Source of the DNA: Eptesicus fuscus | Taxonomy: Eukaryota; Chordata; Mammalia; Chiroptera; Vespertilionidae | Reading direction: 5' to 3' | DNA: 64,000 nucleotides | Assembly (NCBI RefSeq): GCF_027574615.1 | Contig: NC_072475.1 | Location: 28,509,501 to 28,573,500 of the forward strand | Shown here: piece after piece, positions 35,920 through 48,000 of the stretch | Numbering within the stretch: position 1 is the first letter of the stretch | Layout of the letters: each line of letters opens with the position of its first letter | Notes under the pieces: model-generated | Told to the model about the DNA's origin: nothing | What the model saw: the letters and a program-made list of their open reading frames with translations, nothing else | Databases searched by the model: none | Position numbers and translations under genes: made by a program

Positions 35920-36808
35920 TCCTATCTAATAAAAGAGTAATATGCAAATTGACTGTACCTCCGCTAAACTCACAAGCCACGCCCACCAGCCAATCAGGAG
36001 TGAATATGCAAATAAACCCAACCAAGATGGCTGCAGCCACAGAGAGCAGGAGGGAAGCTTGGGTTTCCCCAGCAATGGAGGAAGCCAAGCTTTCCGCCTG
36101 CCTTTGCTGACCTTGGCTGGGGGCGGAGCGGGGCAATCGGAACCAGTTGGAGGTCCGCTGCCCAGGGCCCGAGCCTCAGCCAGAGTCTTGTGGCCTTGGC
36201 CGGGGGCAGAGCTGGGTGATTGGAGCCACCTGGGGATCCCCTGCCCAGGGCCCGAGCCTAGGCCAGAGGCTTGTGGCCCTGGCCAGGGAGGATCTGGGCG
36301 ATTGGAGCCAGCTGGGGGTCCCCTGCCCAGGGCTGAAGGCTTTAGGCCTTGGCAGGGGTGGAACTGGAGATCAGAGGAGATAGGTGTGAACTACAGAGGA
36401 AACACCTTTTCTGACCACTCATTGGCTAAGCTCCCTGTATGCTACTGGTAATATTCTTAGTAACTTGGGTATAAGAATCCACAAAGGTGATCTAGGGCTT
36501 TTCCACCACACTCCTGGAGAAAAAAACAAAAGTCCGCTGCTGGAGGGCTAAGAAATGTTATATCCTGCCCTAGGCTGTTTGGCTCAGTGGATAATGCCCA
36601 GGTTTACCAACCGCAGGGTCCAGGTTAGATTCTGATCAAGGGTATGTACCTAAGTTGCAGGCTCCTCCTTGGCTGGGGCCCAGGTCAGGGCTCATGCAGG
36701 AGGCAACCAATCAAAGTGTTCCTCTCACTTTGATGTTTCTGTCTTTCCCTTTCTCTTCCACATTCTCTAAAAATCAATGGAAACATATCCTCAGGTGAGG
36801 ATAAAAAA

Positions 36809-36863
<55 letters not shown>

Positions 36864-37170
36864 GTCATATCCTATGAAAGAATGAAAGACACATCTTGAA
36901 AATGCCTAAAGAAAGTTGTCATTTTTTCATGGTGAAGGGACCGGAGTCCATGTTGATGAAAACACCTTGGTGGCTGTGGTGACTGGCAGTGGCTGCAGCA
37001 GCGGGGTGATGGGGCTGGTGCCTTTCCCTGATCAGCCTGGTTGTCTCCCACAAAGGGAGGCCAGACGTCAGTAGGAGATCCCCTGAGAGCTCCCAGTATG
37101 TGAGAGGGGGCAGGCTGGGCTGAGAGTCCCCCACCCCTCAGTGCACGAATTTCATGCACCGCATTCCTAG
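35920..37170 (+). mobile_element. large Helitron unit with 83-bp repeats and non-Helitron middle
   Basis: 5' end TCCTATCTAATAAAAGAG then TATGCAAATTGACTGTACC and CCAAGATGGCTGCAGCC. Three to four tandem units of about 83 bp begin at 36113, 36196, 36279 and 36349 (GCTGCCCAGGGCCCGAGCC). The 3' hairpin GTGCACGAATTTCATGCAC ends in CTAG at 37167-37170. A Ves SINE (36567-36863) is nested. The segment about 36385-36930 does not look like Helitron DNA. Treating it as one unit is inference. Confidence 0.6.
36567..36863 (+). mobile_element. Ves SINE ending in (GAAA)n
   Basis: GCCCTAGGCTGTTTGGCTCAG head, CCTCAGGTGAGGAT 3' motif, then A-tail expanded to (GAAA)n at 36808-36862. Flanks GTTATATCCT (36557) and GTCATATCCT (36864). 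Confidence 0.9.
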
Positions 37171-37602
37171 TCAATAATAATATGCAAATCGACCAAACAA
37201 CTGAACAGCAGAATGACCATCCATGACCTCCCGGATGACCACCCTATGACACCCACTGGTGCCAGGCCAGCCAAGGCGAGTGTGATGTGATTGGTCAGGG
37301 GCCCAGCCATCGCCTCATGATCGCCCTGCAGAGGGAGACCCAAGCCACCAGCCAGTGGGGTGATCGATCAATCAGGGGGCTCCACAGTTGCCCTGCAGAG
37401 GGAGGCCCAGGCTACCCCATGGCAGCAGTGTGGCAGGTGGGCAGGACCTCCCTCTGTGGGGGCCATCCATCACAGAGTCCCGGCCAGGTGTGCAGGGCCT
37501 ACCTCTTTGGGGTGATCAATCATGGGGCTTGCGGATTGTGAGAGGGACCATCAACCACCCCTCCCCCCGCCAGTGCACAAATTTCATGCATCAGGCCCCT
37601 AG
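37171..37602 (+). mobile_element. HeliBat-type Helitron abutting the previous unit
   Basis: Starts TCAATAATAATATGCAAATCGACC immediately after CTAG of the unit ending at 37170; ends hairpin GTGCACAAATTTCATGCA, then CTAG at 37599-37602. Confidence 0.85.
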
Positions 37603-38369
37603 TGTATAAATGAATAACTATGGAAACAAAGTCTGTCTGCATGGCTGTATTAGTAAGCCTGGGTGATTGAGAGAATCAAGACTATTGTCATACACAACTC
37701 CAGGGACAACATTAACTTTCAACTGTGCCTTAATGACATGTAACAGAACTGCAAGAAAGTATCTAGTGTGGCCAATTTCAAGGCCATAGGGCAAAAGGCT
37801 AACAGTGTCAGAGATAGAAATGATAGGAAGAAAATAGTTTTAAAGATTGTAATCTTATAGGCAGAGTGGAGTAGTGGAAAGAACACTGGATTAAAATGGG
37901 AAAAAAAACTGGAATTGTTAATATAGAAGTGAGAAAGAGAAGTCATCAAAATGGATGAAGATCACTGAGGGAGAATGCATCAACATATAACAGAGATAAG
38001 GTTGAACTTAGGGCAAGGCTAATGGTTTCAACTAGTGGTGGGGGGAGGGGGAGTAAGTGAAAGAAACACAGAAGTGGGAGAGGTGATTCAACTGATGCAA
38101 TGCTTTGAAATCCAAGAGAGGGAAAAAAAGAGCAAATGTGTCTAATGGACAGAGAGAATAGAGGTCTTCAGATGATGAAAGATGAATGCAGGGCCTGGAT
38201 AGTGACTATTAGAGGGAGAGCTAAAGTATTGTGAGGGCACAGACCATGTGCTTGGCTTTTGAGAAAATTCTCTCTTACAAATTCTTTTGCTTTAAAAAGC
38301 ACTATAGTTGATATTAGGTTCCATAGGCTTATGATTGAGAGCAAGGACAATATTCAGGTTTATCTGAAG
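37603..38369. other. intergenic, weak MIR-like text only
   Basis: GTAGTGGAAAGAACACTGGATT near 37872 is MIR-like. Nothing else recognised. Confidence 0.4.
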
Positions 38370-38885
38370 GCAATAGTTCCCAAACTTCCCAGTGCATAAA
38401 TACCATCTGGGGACTTATTAAAAACTAGAGGCTCAGTGCAAGACATTCATGCACTGGTAGGGGAGTCCCTCAGCCCAGCCTGAGCCCTCTCACAGTCCAA
38501 GACCCCTCGGGGGATGTCTGAATGCCGGCTCAGGCCTGCTCTCCCACCCCTCAGGGGATTTCTGACAGCTGCTGAGGCAGGAGAGGCTCCCACCACCGCA
38601 GCTGCACTCACCAGCTGTGAGCCCAGCTTCTGGCTGAGAGGCGCTCCCCCTGTGGGAGTACACTGACCACCAGGGGGCAGCTCCTGTGTTGATCGTCTAC
38701 CCCCTAGTGGTCAGTGCGCATCATAGCGACCGGTCATTCCACCTTTCAGTTGATTTGCATATTAGGGTTTTATTATATAGGATGCCAGTCCCTAAAAGCT
38801 ATCTCACAAGATTCTAATTATTTAGGACTCCCACCAGCCTGTTAATTCAAAGTGTGCTTTGAGAACAGTGTGAGATTGCAAACTG
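38370..38885. mobile_element. MER5A-like hAT element split by a Helitron
   Basis: AATAGTTCCCAAACTTCCCAG...CATCTGGGGACTTATTAAA before the Helitron and TTCTAATTATTTAGGAC...AAGTGTGCTTTGAGAACAGTG after it are the two halves of a MER5A-type hAT. Confidence 0.6.
38425..38782 (-). mobile_element. HeliBat-type Helitron
   Basis: Left CTAGAGGCTCAGTGCAAGACATTCATGCAC; right TTGCATATTAGGGTTTTATTATATAGGA; contains paired CCACCAGGGGGCAGCTCCTG / CCCCCTAGTGGTCAGTG modules. Confidence 0.88.
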
Positions 38886-39120
38886 TCTGTTACTAGTAGT
38901 GGAAGAAAGAAGTATGGATAATGAGAGTAAGGAACCAGAAACTTTCTGAACAATCTGACATTGCAGCAACATCCAGGCCCCATGATTAATAGCCTTGTCT
39001 CATTGTATAGAGCATAGAACAAAAAATTTTAGTCCTCCACAAAGCAAGAAAAAAAAGGAACTTCATTACACAGTTTTTAAAAGAAACTTCATTACACACA
39101 GTTTAAGAAGCCTTCATCTA

Positions 39121-39216
39121 GCCTGACCTGTGTGGTTGAGTGTCAACCTATGGACCAGGTGGTCACTGGTTCGATTCCTACTCAGGGCACAGGCTCAGGC
39201 TGCTGGCTCAATTTCC

Positions 39217-39260
<44 letters not shown>

Positions 39261-39390
39261 TGGGGGGGGGGAGGGGCTGTGGGGACTGCAAAAGGCAGCG
39301 CATCAATGATTCTCTCTCATCATTGATGTTTATATCTCTCTCTCTTTCTCCCTTCCTCTCTGAAAAATATATTTAAAAAAAAAGAAAAAA
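39121..39390 (+). mobile_element. Ves SINE with internal (GT)n expansion
   Basis: GCCTGACCTGTGTGGTTGAG head; a (GT)n run (39221-39258) and G-run interrupt the middle; tail after CTCTCTGAAAAATATATTTAAA. Flanks CCTTCATCTA / CCTTGATCTA at 39111 and 39391. Confidence 0.9.
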
Positions 39391-39550
39391 CCTTGATCTA
39401 GATCATTCTGATGCAGATAATCCATGAACCAAATTTTAACAAAAGATGCTATTAAAAAGTTTCATAAATATTTTAATTTGGACACATTTGAAACCTTTTA
39501 TTTTCATGAAAAAGAAATGTTATTTATATATATTTATTTTGCTATCAACG

Positions 39551-39941
39551 TGTTATCTGTTCAAAGATAAGCAGATATATTATAAATTTTAAGAATTTAT
39601 TTGAGCAAAGATCGATTTGAGTCGGGTAGCACCCAATCAAGCAGAAAGAAAGGAGCCAGGGAACAGTGCAAAATGAAAGGCTTTTATGGGAGCAGGAACA
39701 AGGAAGTTTTGTGTGAGGCAAAAATCGAGTTGGTTGTTGCAAGTTACTTTCTTTGTTGGGATGGCAATAGTCTATCGGGCAGATTAACTAACTAGTGCTG
39801 ATCAAGTATTTCCTGATTGACCGTCTCCCTTTTTGGGAGAGCAGACACTGTAAATGTCAGTTTAGGGGCATGTGCTTAGCAAAAGCAACTCCTTTTCGGG
39901 CCTGTTGTCTTGTCTTTAAACCATCCAAGTGGACTCCTACA
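39551..39941 (-). mobile_element. solo LTR-like sequence (ERV1 type)
   Basis: Read on the minus strand it starts TGTAGGAGTCCACTTGG, has a TATA-like CCCATAAAAGCC, a pyrimidine-rich CTGGCTCCTTTCTTTCTG and AAATAAATTCTT as poly(A) signal. That is the order U3-R-U5 of a gammaretrovirus-like LTR. No internal viral genes adjoin it. The far (U5) boundary is uncertain. Confidence 0.55.
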
Positions 39942-40821
39942 CAATTGCAAATAAGGGAGTAACACTAGGGTTCAAAAACCTAGAGATTTTTGTTATATTT
40001 TTATGCCCAGATTTGACTTATTTTTAAGAAACAGCAGCTTCTTTTTCTTTTCTTGCTTTATTTTATTGAAACTAGTCATGAATGCCTGGGCATGCTATAA
40101 ATATTTATGGTTTATGAATTATGAGAGTGCTCAAATGACACAGTCCTTTCAAAATAAACACAATAATTATGATACACTAAAGTCTTTAAGCTTTTGTCAA
40201 TGAACATTTTCATTGGAAAAAAAATACATTAGCAATTTTTCTAGCCCTTTTTTTCCTAAGAGTAAAAGGTGATGAAGGCTGAGATGTAGCAAAATTACTT
40301 CAGGGGATTTAAATGACCTGTCTCTGCTTTTCACAAAACTTAAATTAAATAAAACATCACTACAACGTCAGATCTGGTTATTGTTATTGGAGAGGAAAGG
40401 CCAGGGAGAAAGGCATTGCGCTCTAGTATCATGCAATAAGCATGACACTGCTTACCTTTTTTTCCCCTTTCCTAAACATTAAATCCTCGAGTGTCTCATT
40501 TATAGACATGTAGAACTCAACTACTCACCTGCAGAACTGATGAGATATTAGTTAAGCACAGGGATTCGCGGTGGTAGAAATCTGGCTTCTTTCTACAAAC
40601 TCCTTCTACATCTTACCTTCACTGGTTCCAATTCCTTTGCAATTTTTTAGTTTGTTTTTCCAGTCACCAATTGAATTGTTGTTTCCTTTGAATAAGGAAA
40701 AACACCACCCTAGGTTTGCAAAGATATACAAGTCACCTCATATACACACTGTATAAATGGCCCATGATGCTCTTTTGAAAATAAATGACTTGCCATCCCA
40801 TTCAAACATATGCATACACGC

Positions 40822-40872
<51 letters not shown>

Positions 40873-42110
40873 TTTCTTTTTCGTGACATAAGAAAATGAT
40901 CAGACATGTATTTCCTTACTTTGTCTTCTTCCTTGAAACACTGCCTGCTCTCATATATTAATATTTCATTTCCAAGTGTACTATGTCAAAGTGGAGAGTT
41001 GTGTTGACCAGCAAGAAGTCAGAAGGTAAGAAATTCCCCTGATTCCAGAAAAACTATTGTTAGCCCAGCAGACAATAAATAAACAGAAAAGGCAGAAGGG
41101 AGCCTCTTAGGCTGAGAGAAATGCAGAGGATGACAAAACTTCTAGGGCTAAGAAAAAACAAATCATCTTTAGGAGAACGTGCACTGGAAATGGCTTTGCC
41201 TTTCAAAAGGAAAAAATGCCCTGCTGAATCAGCAGCCTCTGAGGGAGAAAAAAATCTTGTGTGGTTTTCGAAATATTAAACTCAAAATCACTGGCAAAAA
41301 AAGGAAAAGGGGTTGAAAGGTTGTGTTTGCATGTAAAATAAGAATGAGTGTAAGTTCAGCAAATTGCAAATTGCAGACAAGGAAAATCAAGCAGAGGGGT
41401 TGGGGAGAAAATTTAAAAAAAGCATATCTGGACTGGTAGCATCCTGACGTACAGAAGAAAAATCCACACAGTTGGTAGTGTGCCCATTTCACCCGGTGCT
41501 CTGCTTCTCCGATGTGCTGTAAGAAGGGGGAAATGAATGAGCTTTTATTCTTCTTCAGTCATAAAGCTATTCAGTCAAGCAAGATAGCAGATAATGAATC
41601 TCTACAATAGAAACATTGATTTGTGGGCTCTCGAATTCTTCATTTTGTTTATGTTTCAGGAATGTGTAGATGTGTCAGGATGTCTTACTGGGTTGTGTTT
41701 TTTCCCTCCCTTTTCAATATTTTATCACAGCAAAAAAGGGATGGTGACTATAACTGTGAAATGCAAATTTATTTTATCTTGAAATGTCAGATATACTATT
41801 GTCGGTTTACAACAAACACGAAAAGGAATAAGATTCTATGACAGACCAGGTGACATAGTCAATGTTATGCTTTTACTGTGGGAAACACAAAAATATTCAA
41901 TTGTTCAGAAAATATGCGGTCTGGATTTTTATGAACTTTAAAAGTACAGGGCATTAATTGTGACATGTATGGTGTATTAGTTAGAAATACTTAGTGAATT
42001 TATTATGTAATATGTATGCATTGATTGTATAAAAATTCAATGAGCATCATCTATTGAACAAATTGTCTTGACTCCATTGTATATGTTTGCCTAATTTGTC
42101 AAATATTAAT
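39942..42110. other. intergenic, (CA)n at 40825-40869
   Basis: Apart from the CA run nothing was assigned. Confidence 0.45.
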
Positions 42111-42117
42111 TGAGCAT

Positions 42118-42664
42118 AGTAGTTTCGTTCGATTTCTGGGTTCTCTCTCCTAATCCATTGGTCTATATGTCTGTTCTTGTGCCAGCACCAGGCAGTTTTG
42201 AGAACAGTGGCTTTGTAATATAGCTTGATATCTGGTATTGAGATCCCTCCTACTTTGTTCTTCTTTCTGAAGATTGCTGCAGCTATTCGGGGTCTTTTTT
42301 TATTCTAGATGAATTTTTGGAGAGTTCGTTCTAGGTCTATGAAATATGCCATTGGTATTTTAATGGGGAGTGCATTGAATCTATAGATTGCTTTGGGTAG
42401 TATGGACATTTTAATGATGTTGATTCTACCAATCCATGAACACGGTATATTCTTCCATCTGTTTATGTCTTTCTCTATCTCTTTTTTCAGTGTCCTATAG
42501 TTTTCTGAGTACAGTCTTTTACCCCCTTAGTTAAATTTATTCCCAGGTATCTTAATTTTTTTTTGGTGCAATGGTAAATGGGATTTTTTAAATCTCTCTT
42601 ACTGTAATTTACTATTGGTGTATAAAAATGCCATAGATTTCTGGGCGTTAATTTTGTATCCTGG
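42118..42664 (-). mobile_element. L1 ORF2 segment, inverted 5' part
   Basis: Complement of L1 ORF2: CCATTGGTCTATATGTCTGTTC, TTGTAATATAGCTTGATATC, CAGGTATCTTAATTTTTT. Frames are broken. Joined to the sense part beginning near 42665. Confidence 0.88.
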
Positions 42665-43931
42665 AAAATTGGACAGATACATGCAAAAAAAAAAATGAAA
42701 CTAGACCACCAACTTACCCATACACAAAAATAAACTCTAAATAGATAAAGGACTTAAACATAAGATGGGAAACCATAAAAATCTTAGAGGAATCCAGAGG
42801 CAGCAAAATCTCAGCTAAAGTGATATTTTTAACGATATAGCTCCTAAGGCAATGGAAACTAAAGAGAAAATAAACAAATGGAGCTACATCAAAATAAAAA
42901 GCTTCTGCACAGTAAAAGAAACCACCAACAAAACAACAAGAAAGACCACTGCATAGGAGAACATATTTGCCAATGTTATCTTCTATAAGGGTTTAATCTC
43001 CAACATTTACAGGGAACTCATACAACTTAACAAAAGGAAGATAAACAATCCACTAAAAAAAATGGGCAAAGGACCTAAATAGATACTTTTCGAAAAGGAT
43101 ATACAGAAGGCTATGAAAACATGCTCAAAGTCACTAATCATCCAAGAGATGCAAATCAAAACGACAATGTGGTACCATCTCATACCTGTCAGAATGGCTA
43201 TCATCAACAAATCAAAAAATGACAAGTGCTGGTGAGGATGCGGAGAAAAAAGAACCCTCGTGCACTGCTGGTGGGAATGCAGACTGGTGCAGCCACTGTG
43301 GACAACAGTATGGAGTTTCCTCAAAAAACTAAAAATGGAACTCCCATTTGACCCAGTGATCCCATTCTAGGACTATATCCCAAGAAACCAGAAACACCAA
43401 TCAGAAAGGATATATGCACCACTATGTTCATAGCAGCACAATTTACCATAGCTAAGATTTGGAAACAGCCTAAGTGCCCATCATCAGATGAGTGGATTTA
43501 AAAACTGTGGTACATCTACACAATGGAATACTACGCTGTTGTAAAAAATAAGGAACTTTTACTATTTGCAACAGCATGGATGGAACTGGAGAACATTATG
43601 CTAAGCAAAATAAGTCAGTCAGAGAAAGATAAATATCACATGATCTCACTCATTTGTGAAATATAATGAACAATGTAAACTGATGAACAAAAACAGATCC
43701 AGAGACAGAGAAGTATCGATCAGACCGTCAAACCTCAGACGGAAGGCAGGGGAGGGTGAGGGAAGGCAGGGGAGGGTGGGGTAAGGGGGAGAGATCAACC
43801 AAAGGCCTTGTATGCATGCATATAAGCCTCACCAATGGACACAGACACTAGGATGGGTAAGGACATGAGAGGGGGGAGGGGGGGCAATGAGGGGATAAGG
43901 ACACATATGTGATTCCTTAATCAATAAAGAA
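42665..43931 (+). mobile_element. L1 ORF2 3' part and 3' UTR, sense
   Basis: From GGACAGATACATGC through ATGAAACTAGACCACC, GCAGACTGGTGCAGCCACTG and CACAATGGAATACTACG to the 3' UTR and AATCAATAAAGAAAATG. Many stops, so dead. Similar TTAATTGAGCA / TTAATGAGCA near 42107 and 43939 may be the target duplication. Confidence 0.92.
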
Positions 43932-43983
43932 AATGAATTTAATGAGCAGCTATTATCACTACTGGTTGGTATTTACTACTAAT

Positions 43984-44034
43984 CCCATTTTTTTAGTGGA
44001 TTGTTTATCTTCCTTTTGTTAAGTTGTATGAGTT
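43984..44034 (-). repeat. 51-bp inverted copy of L1 segment 43015-43066
   Basis: The complement of 43984-44034 equals 43015-43066 except for one A fewer in an A-run. It stands alone about 50 bp beyond the L1 end. Confidence 0.85.
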
Positions 44035-44314
44035 TAAATTTTTTGTTTAAAGAATTATGATAACACATAAAAGAAAGTTTAGCTTTAGATATATGATATT
44101 TGCAACCTTTTAGCAAAATCTGAGGACATGTGAGATAGCAGAAACAAATTGTTCTTTATTGACAGGGTATTATCACAGGTCAACTTGGCTTCATTAAAAA
44201 CCTTGTACAGGAGCAGTTAATTAAGAGCCATTGCTAAACTGATGAGAATGATCAAATCTCAGATATGAGAAAAAGTAGTTGACAAAGATAATGCAAGTAA
44301 AAACTCTAGCTATT

Positions 44315-45000
44315 GGTCATTCATTCACTCACTCACTCATAAGCTCACTCGTTCAATAAATACTTCGCAATAACAAATATTTCATTAATACCACACAACA
44401 ATAATAACTGCCATTTATGGAGGCCAAATATGTGTCAGGCATTGTACATATGCAATTTCAAAAAAGTCACTAAATTCACTAAAAATTTCAAAACCATTAA
44501 GTACAAAGCCAATTCATTTAAACCCATTCCCTCTGAAACTGAAGCCAGGGTTCTTTCAACCACACCAAGATCCTTATCTTCTCCTATTTTCCAGAGCTTG
44601 TACTCTGGTGCTGGAGGTCAGGGCATAATTAAGATGACTATACAATGTGGTAAATGCTTTGAAAGTCTGACTAAAAAAAAAAAAAAAAAAGGTTTACTTT
44701 TTACTGAATGTTGAAGTATAAGCTGGAGTTTCCCAGGAAAATAAAAGAAAGGGAATTTCTTGCAATCGGGGTGGGGGAGGGAGCATATGCAAGGACAGGG
44801 AGGCAAGAGAACATATGACCCACTCAACAAACATTTATTATGAATCTATTGTGAGGCAGGATTTACACTATGCATCGGATGAATACAATGTGACTGATAT
44901 TGTAGAATTGCACACAGGGGCCACAACATCATTACTTTCAAATAAGAAATTTAATAAAGACTTCTACATGACATTTGAACAGAGCCTCAAAAATGTTTAA
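44315..45000. repeat. L2-like fragments
   Basis: CATTCACTCACTCACTCATAAGC...TTCAATAAATACTT (44315) and CACTCAACAAACATTTATTATGAATC (44820) are L2 3'-end style. A-run at 44673-44690. Confidence 0.5.
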
Positions 45001-48000
45001 AAGTTCTCTAGGCACTTTCTGCTTCCATTCAGAAGACAGAGACCTCAGCTCTGTCTGTGTGGGAACACCACAAACATCTGAATAATATAAAAATAATATT
45101 ATATATGGGATGATCAAAAAACAATGGTTAGGAAAAATGCCTGATGAACTGATTTCCAGTTTGAAGAGCTCTGCATAAGGGAGCAGTGAGTCCTGGACAG
45201 TCTGCATGCAAGTAGACTGGCTCAGGATCCAGATGGGGACAAAGCCAACTGAGCTATGGTAAGGATTGTGAGATGTGTTGGAGTCCAAAAGACTATCAAG
45301 TATAATGATAATTTGCTCAGCACAGCAATCCTCTCCACCCTACTCTAAGTCTGTAGAGAAAAATTGAAGTAAATGCAGGACTGATATGCAGGAAGAAATC
45401 ATTCCATCTGTCCCATCTCCCACATTCTCTGTTTACCTTAAATTGTAAATCTAAGGGGTAATATGAGATTCCAAATCAAATCCTGATGAGAACAAAGAAA
45501 TGCCCTCCCTTAGGAATCTGTATGTTGGGGGATAGGCTGACCAGAGAAGAGTATCAGCTCAGTCCCAGACAAATGAACCCTTGCTGAAATATCAATAATG
45601 ACCTCCCCACTCTAAACAGATGAGCAGAGAACTTGAAATTCCAAGAGGAAAAACAAGTATTATTCTTCAATTCTAACTTTTTTCCTATATATAATTTCTA
45701 GGATGTAGACATAAATTACAAAACCTGTGAAGAGGCAAAAATAGAACTCATAAACAAGGAAAATAATTACACCACTAATGATTCAGGTACAAGAATTAAT
45801 AGGAGTTTGACTTTCAAACTGAATAGGAACTACTGACCTGAAGTTAGTGATCACAGAAGGCATTCCTGGTGAGTTGGCGTCACCAATAATTAAAAAGTCT
45901 ACTAAAAGTCATAAGGAAGATGCAGGAGGCATTTTCTTCCACTTAAGTGACCAATAAAATCTTCCCCACTGGTGAGATTATCACTGTTTCTTTAATGTTA
46001 TGTAGATTTTCAACCTAAGTGACATCTTCAGAGATAATTAGCCCTTAATAGCATCTTTTTATGAGCAGCACTGTCCATGTGAAGTTTCTAGGAAAGGTGT
46101 GCATTATAAAAAAGAATGTGAACAACACTTCAAGGCAATTCGGATAAAAGCATATTTATATTTTTCACAACACATAGTGAAAAGGTTTAACATACCTTTC
46201 ATAGTTATTTATACAATGGAGATAATCTCTAGGGAATCTCATGATATAGGAAGGGTGTGTAAAAAAGATGTAAATGTTAGAAAATCTAAGTTATAGTCCC
46301 ATAAATAAGATATTTCTCCTTAGGATACTCACTGATTCAAGTGCCACATATACATCTAGGAAAATGTCTTACAATTCAGATTTCACTGCAAATTAACAAA
46401 CTCTCTCGGTTCTCTACAGTGATCTCTGGGAATAAGGTGAAGAGAGTGGAAAGACTGTGAATAGTGGCAATAAAAAGCCAAACCTTAGTTTACTTCTAAA
46501 AAGTAGGCGAGGAATGGGAATTGTGTAAGATAGAAAACTTTAAATTTTGTGTGCGGGAGTCAGCGCTTGCAAAATAATAATCTAACCGAAAAGATCAGCT
46601 TTCTGACCTTAGCAGGAGTTCCCAATGGCCTGCCTGCCTACTGTCCCAACAATGAGGACAGACTGTTCTGGTATTGGAAGTGCCACTCAGTCTACCACTA
46701 GGCATGCCTTCCAGCCAGCAGCCAGCTGGCTCCACTCTCAGCCCTGGGCTTTACAAGTGGCCACAAAGTCAATGTTTGCTTGCTCTGCTGGGTGGCGCCA
46801 AATCATCACATAACTACAGAATCCCAGAAGCCTCAAGCATTTTAAAAAATCTTAAGTGAATAAATATAAATAGAGGCTTGAGACCTTTAGTATATATTTT
46901 AAAGGTCTCTAAAATAATCTAAATACGGATACTAGAAAAAAAAAGTATGAAACCTCTCATAAATACATTAATTTAAAATGATTTTTTCTGATATTAATAC
47001 ATACTATTTATACCTATATGACTTTTACCATCAGAGAGGCAAATATAGGTGTAATATGGTGTGCCAAACCTAAATATATATGAAATTATAATTACTGATG
47101 TGCTTGCAGACAGCTCTGGAAAGATCTTGATCTAATCCGGCTACCTCCTCAATGTAACACTGCACTGTGCCCCCAGGTGATTCCTCAGAGTGCCTCCACG
47201 TTGAGCTTTGACTGCCGTCTTCTCCTCCAAGCTTATCTTAGACAACTAGAGTCTCTGCGCCCAACTCACAGGCCCAACTAGCCTCCAAAGTGCCGTTCAC
47301 TCTCTCCTCATTAAAAATATTGCTGTTTTATGCCCTATAACTTCAAGGTTTTACTAAAGCAATGGCTAATTGATTGAGTGGACGATGCAGAAAACACTAA
47401 TGCTTTGAATGATTTGTGGTGGAGACTGCTGGTTGTCTATCAAAATCCATATTCCTATTCTTCATAACAGTAGAATTCAGAGTGGATGTGTGGCCATCTG
47501 GCTAGATAGCATGTTTTCCAGACTCCGTTGCAGCTGTCTCTGAGCTGTGACTTAGTTATCACCAAGGAAATATGACTGGAAGTGATAAGTGCAATGTCTA
47601 CCTCATTGGTTTAAGATAAAAATTGTTTGCCCTTGACATCTGTTCTTTTCCCTTGCCTTGAGCCAGAAATGGGCATGTCTGCGATTCAGCTTTGATCGTG
47701 CCCATGAAGTCATTGCCTAGAAACTGGCAGCTCTTTTAAAGCCTCTGCATTTGGGACCTACTTTTTTTTTTTTTTTTATAGCAGCTTACCTTTACCTAAC
47801 TAATGCAGATGTTAATAGACCAGGGAGTTTTATCTCCCATGTTTGCATTTTTAACACAGGCAGCATAGAGACCTAGTTACTTAATGACCAGGAGCACCTC
47901 TACTGAAAGGATTCTCCACATCTTGGCAAGTCAGCCATGCCTGCTGCTCTCACAGCACCAATGACTTGAAAGGCAAAAGCTATGCCTTTCTAGCTCTAGC

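Noticed and set aside
35942..36451. 169-codon open frame
   Set aside because: Created by the 83-bp tandem units in a Helitron.
43007..43324. 105-codon minus-strand frame
   Set aside because: Antisense shadow of L1 ORF2.
46620..46860. two overlapping short frames in single-copy DNA
   Set aside because: No splice sites or similarity; kept as unassigned intergenic sequence.
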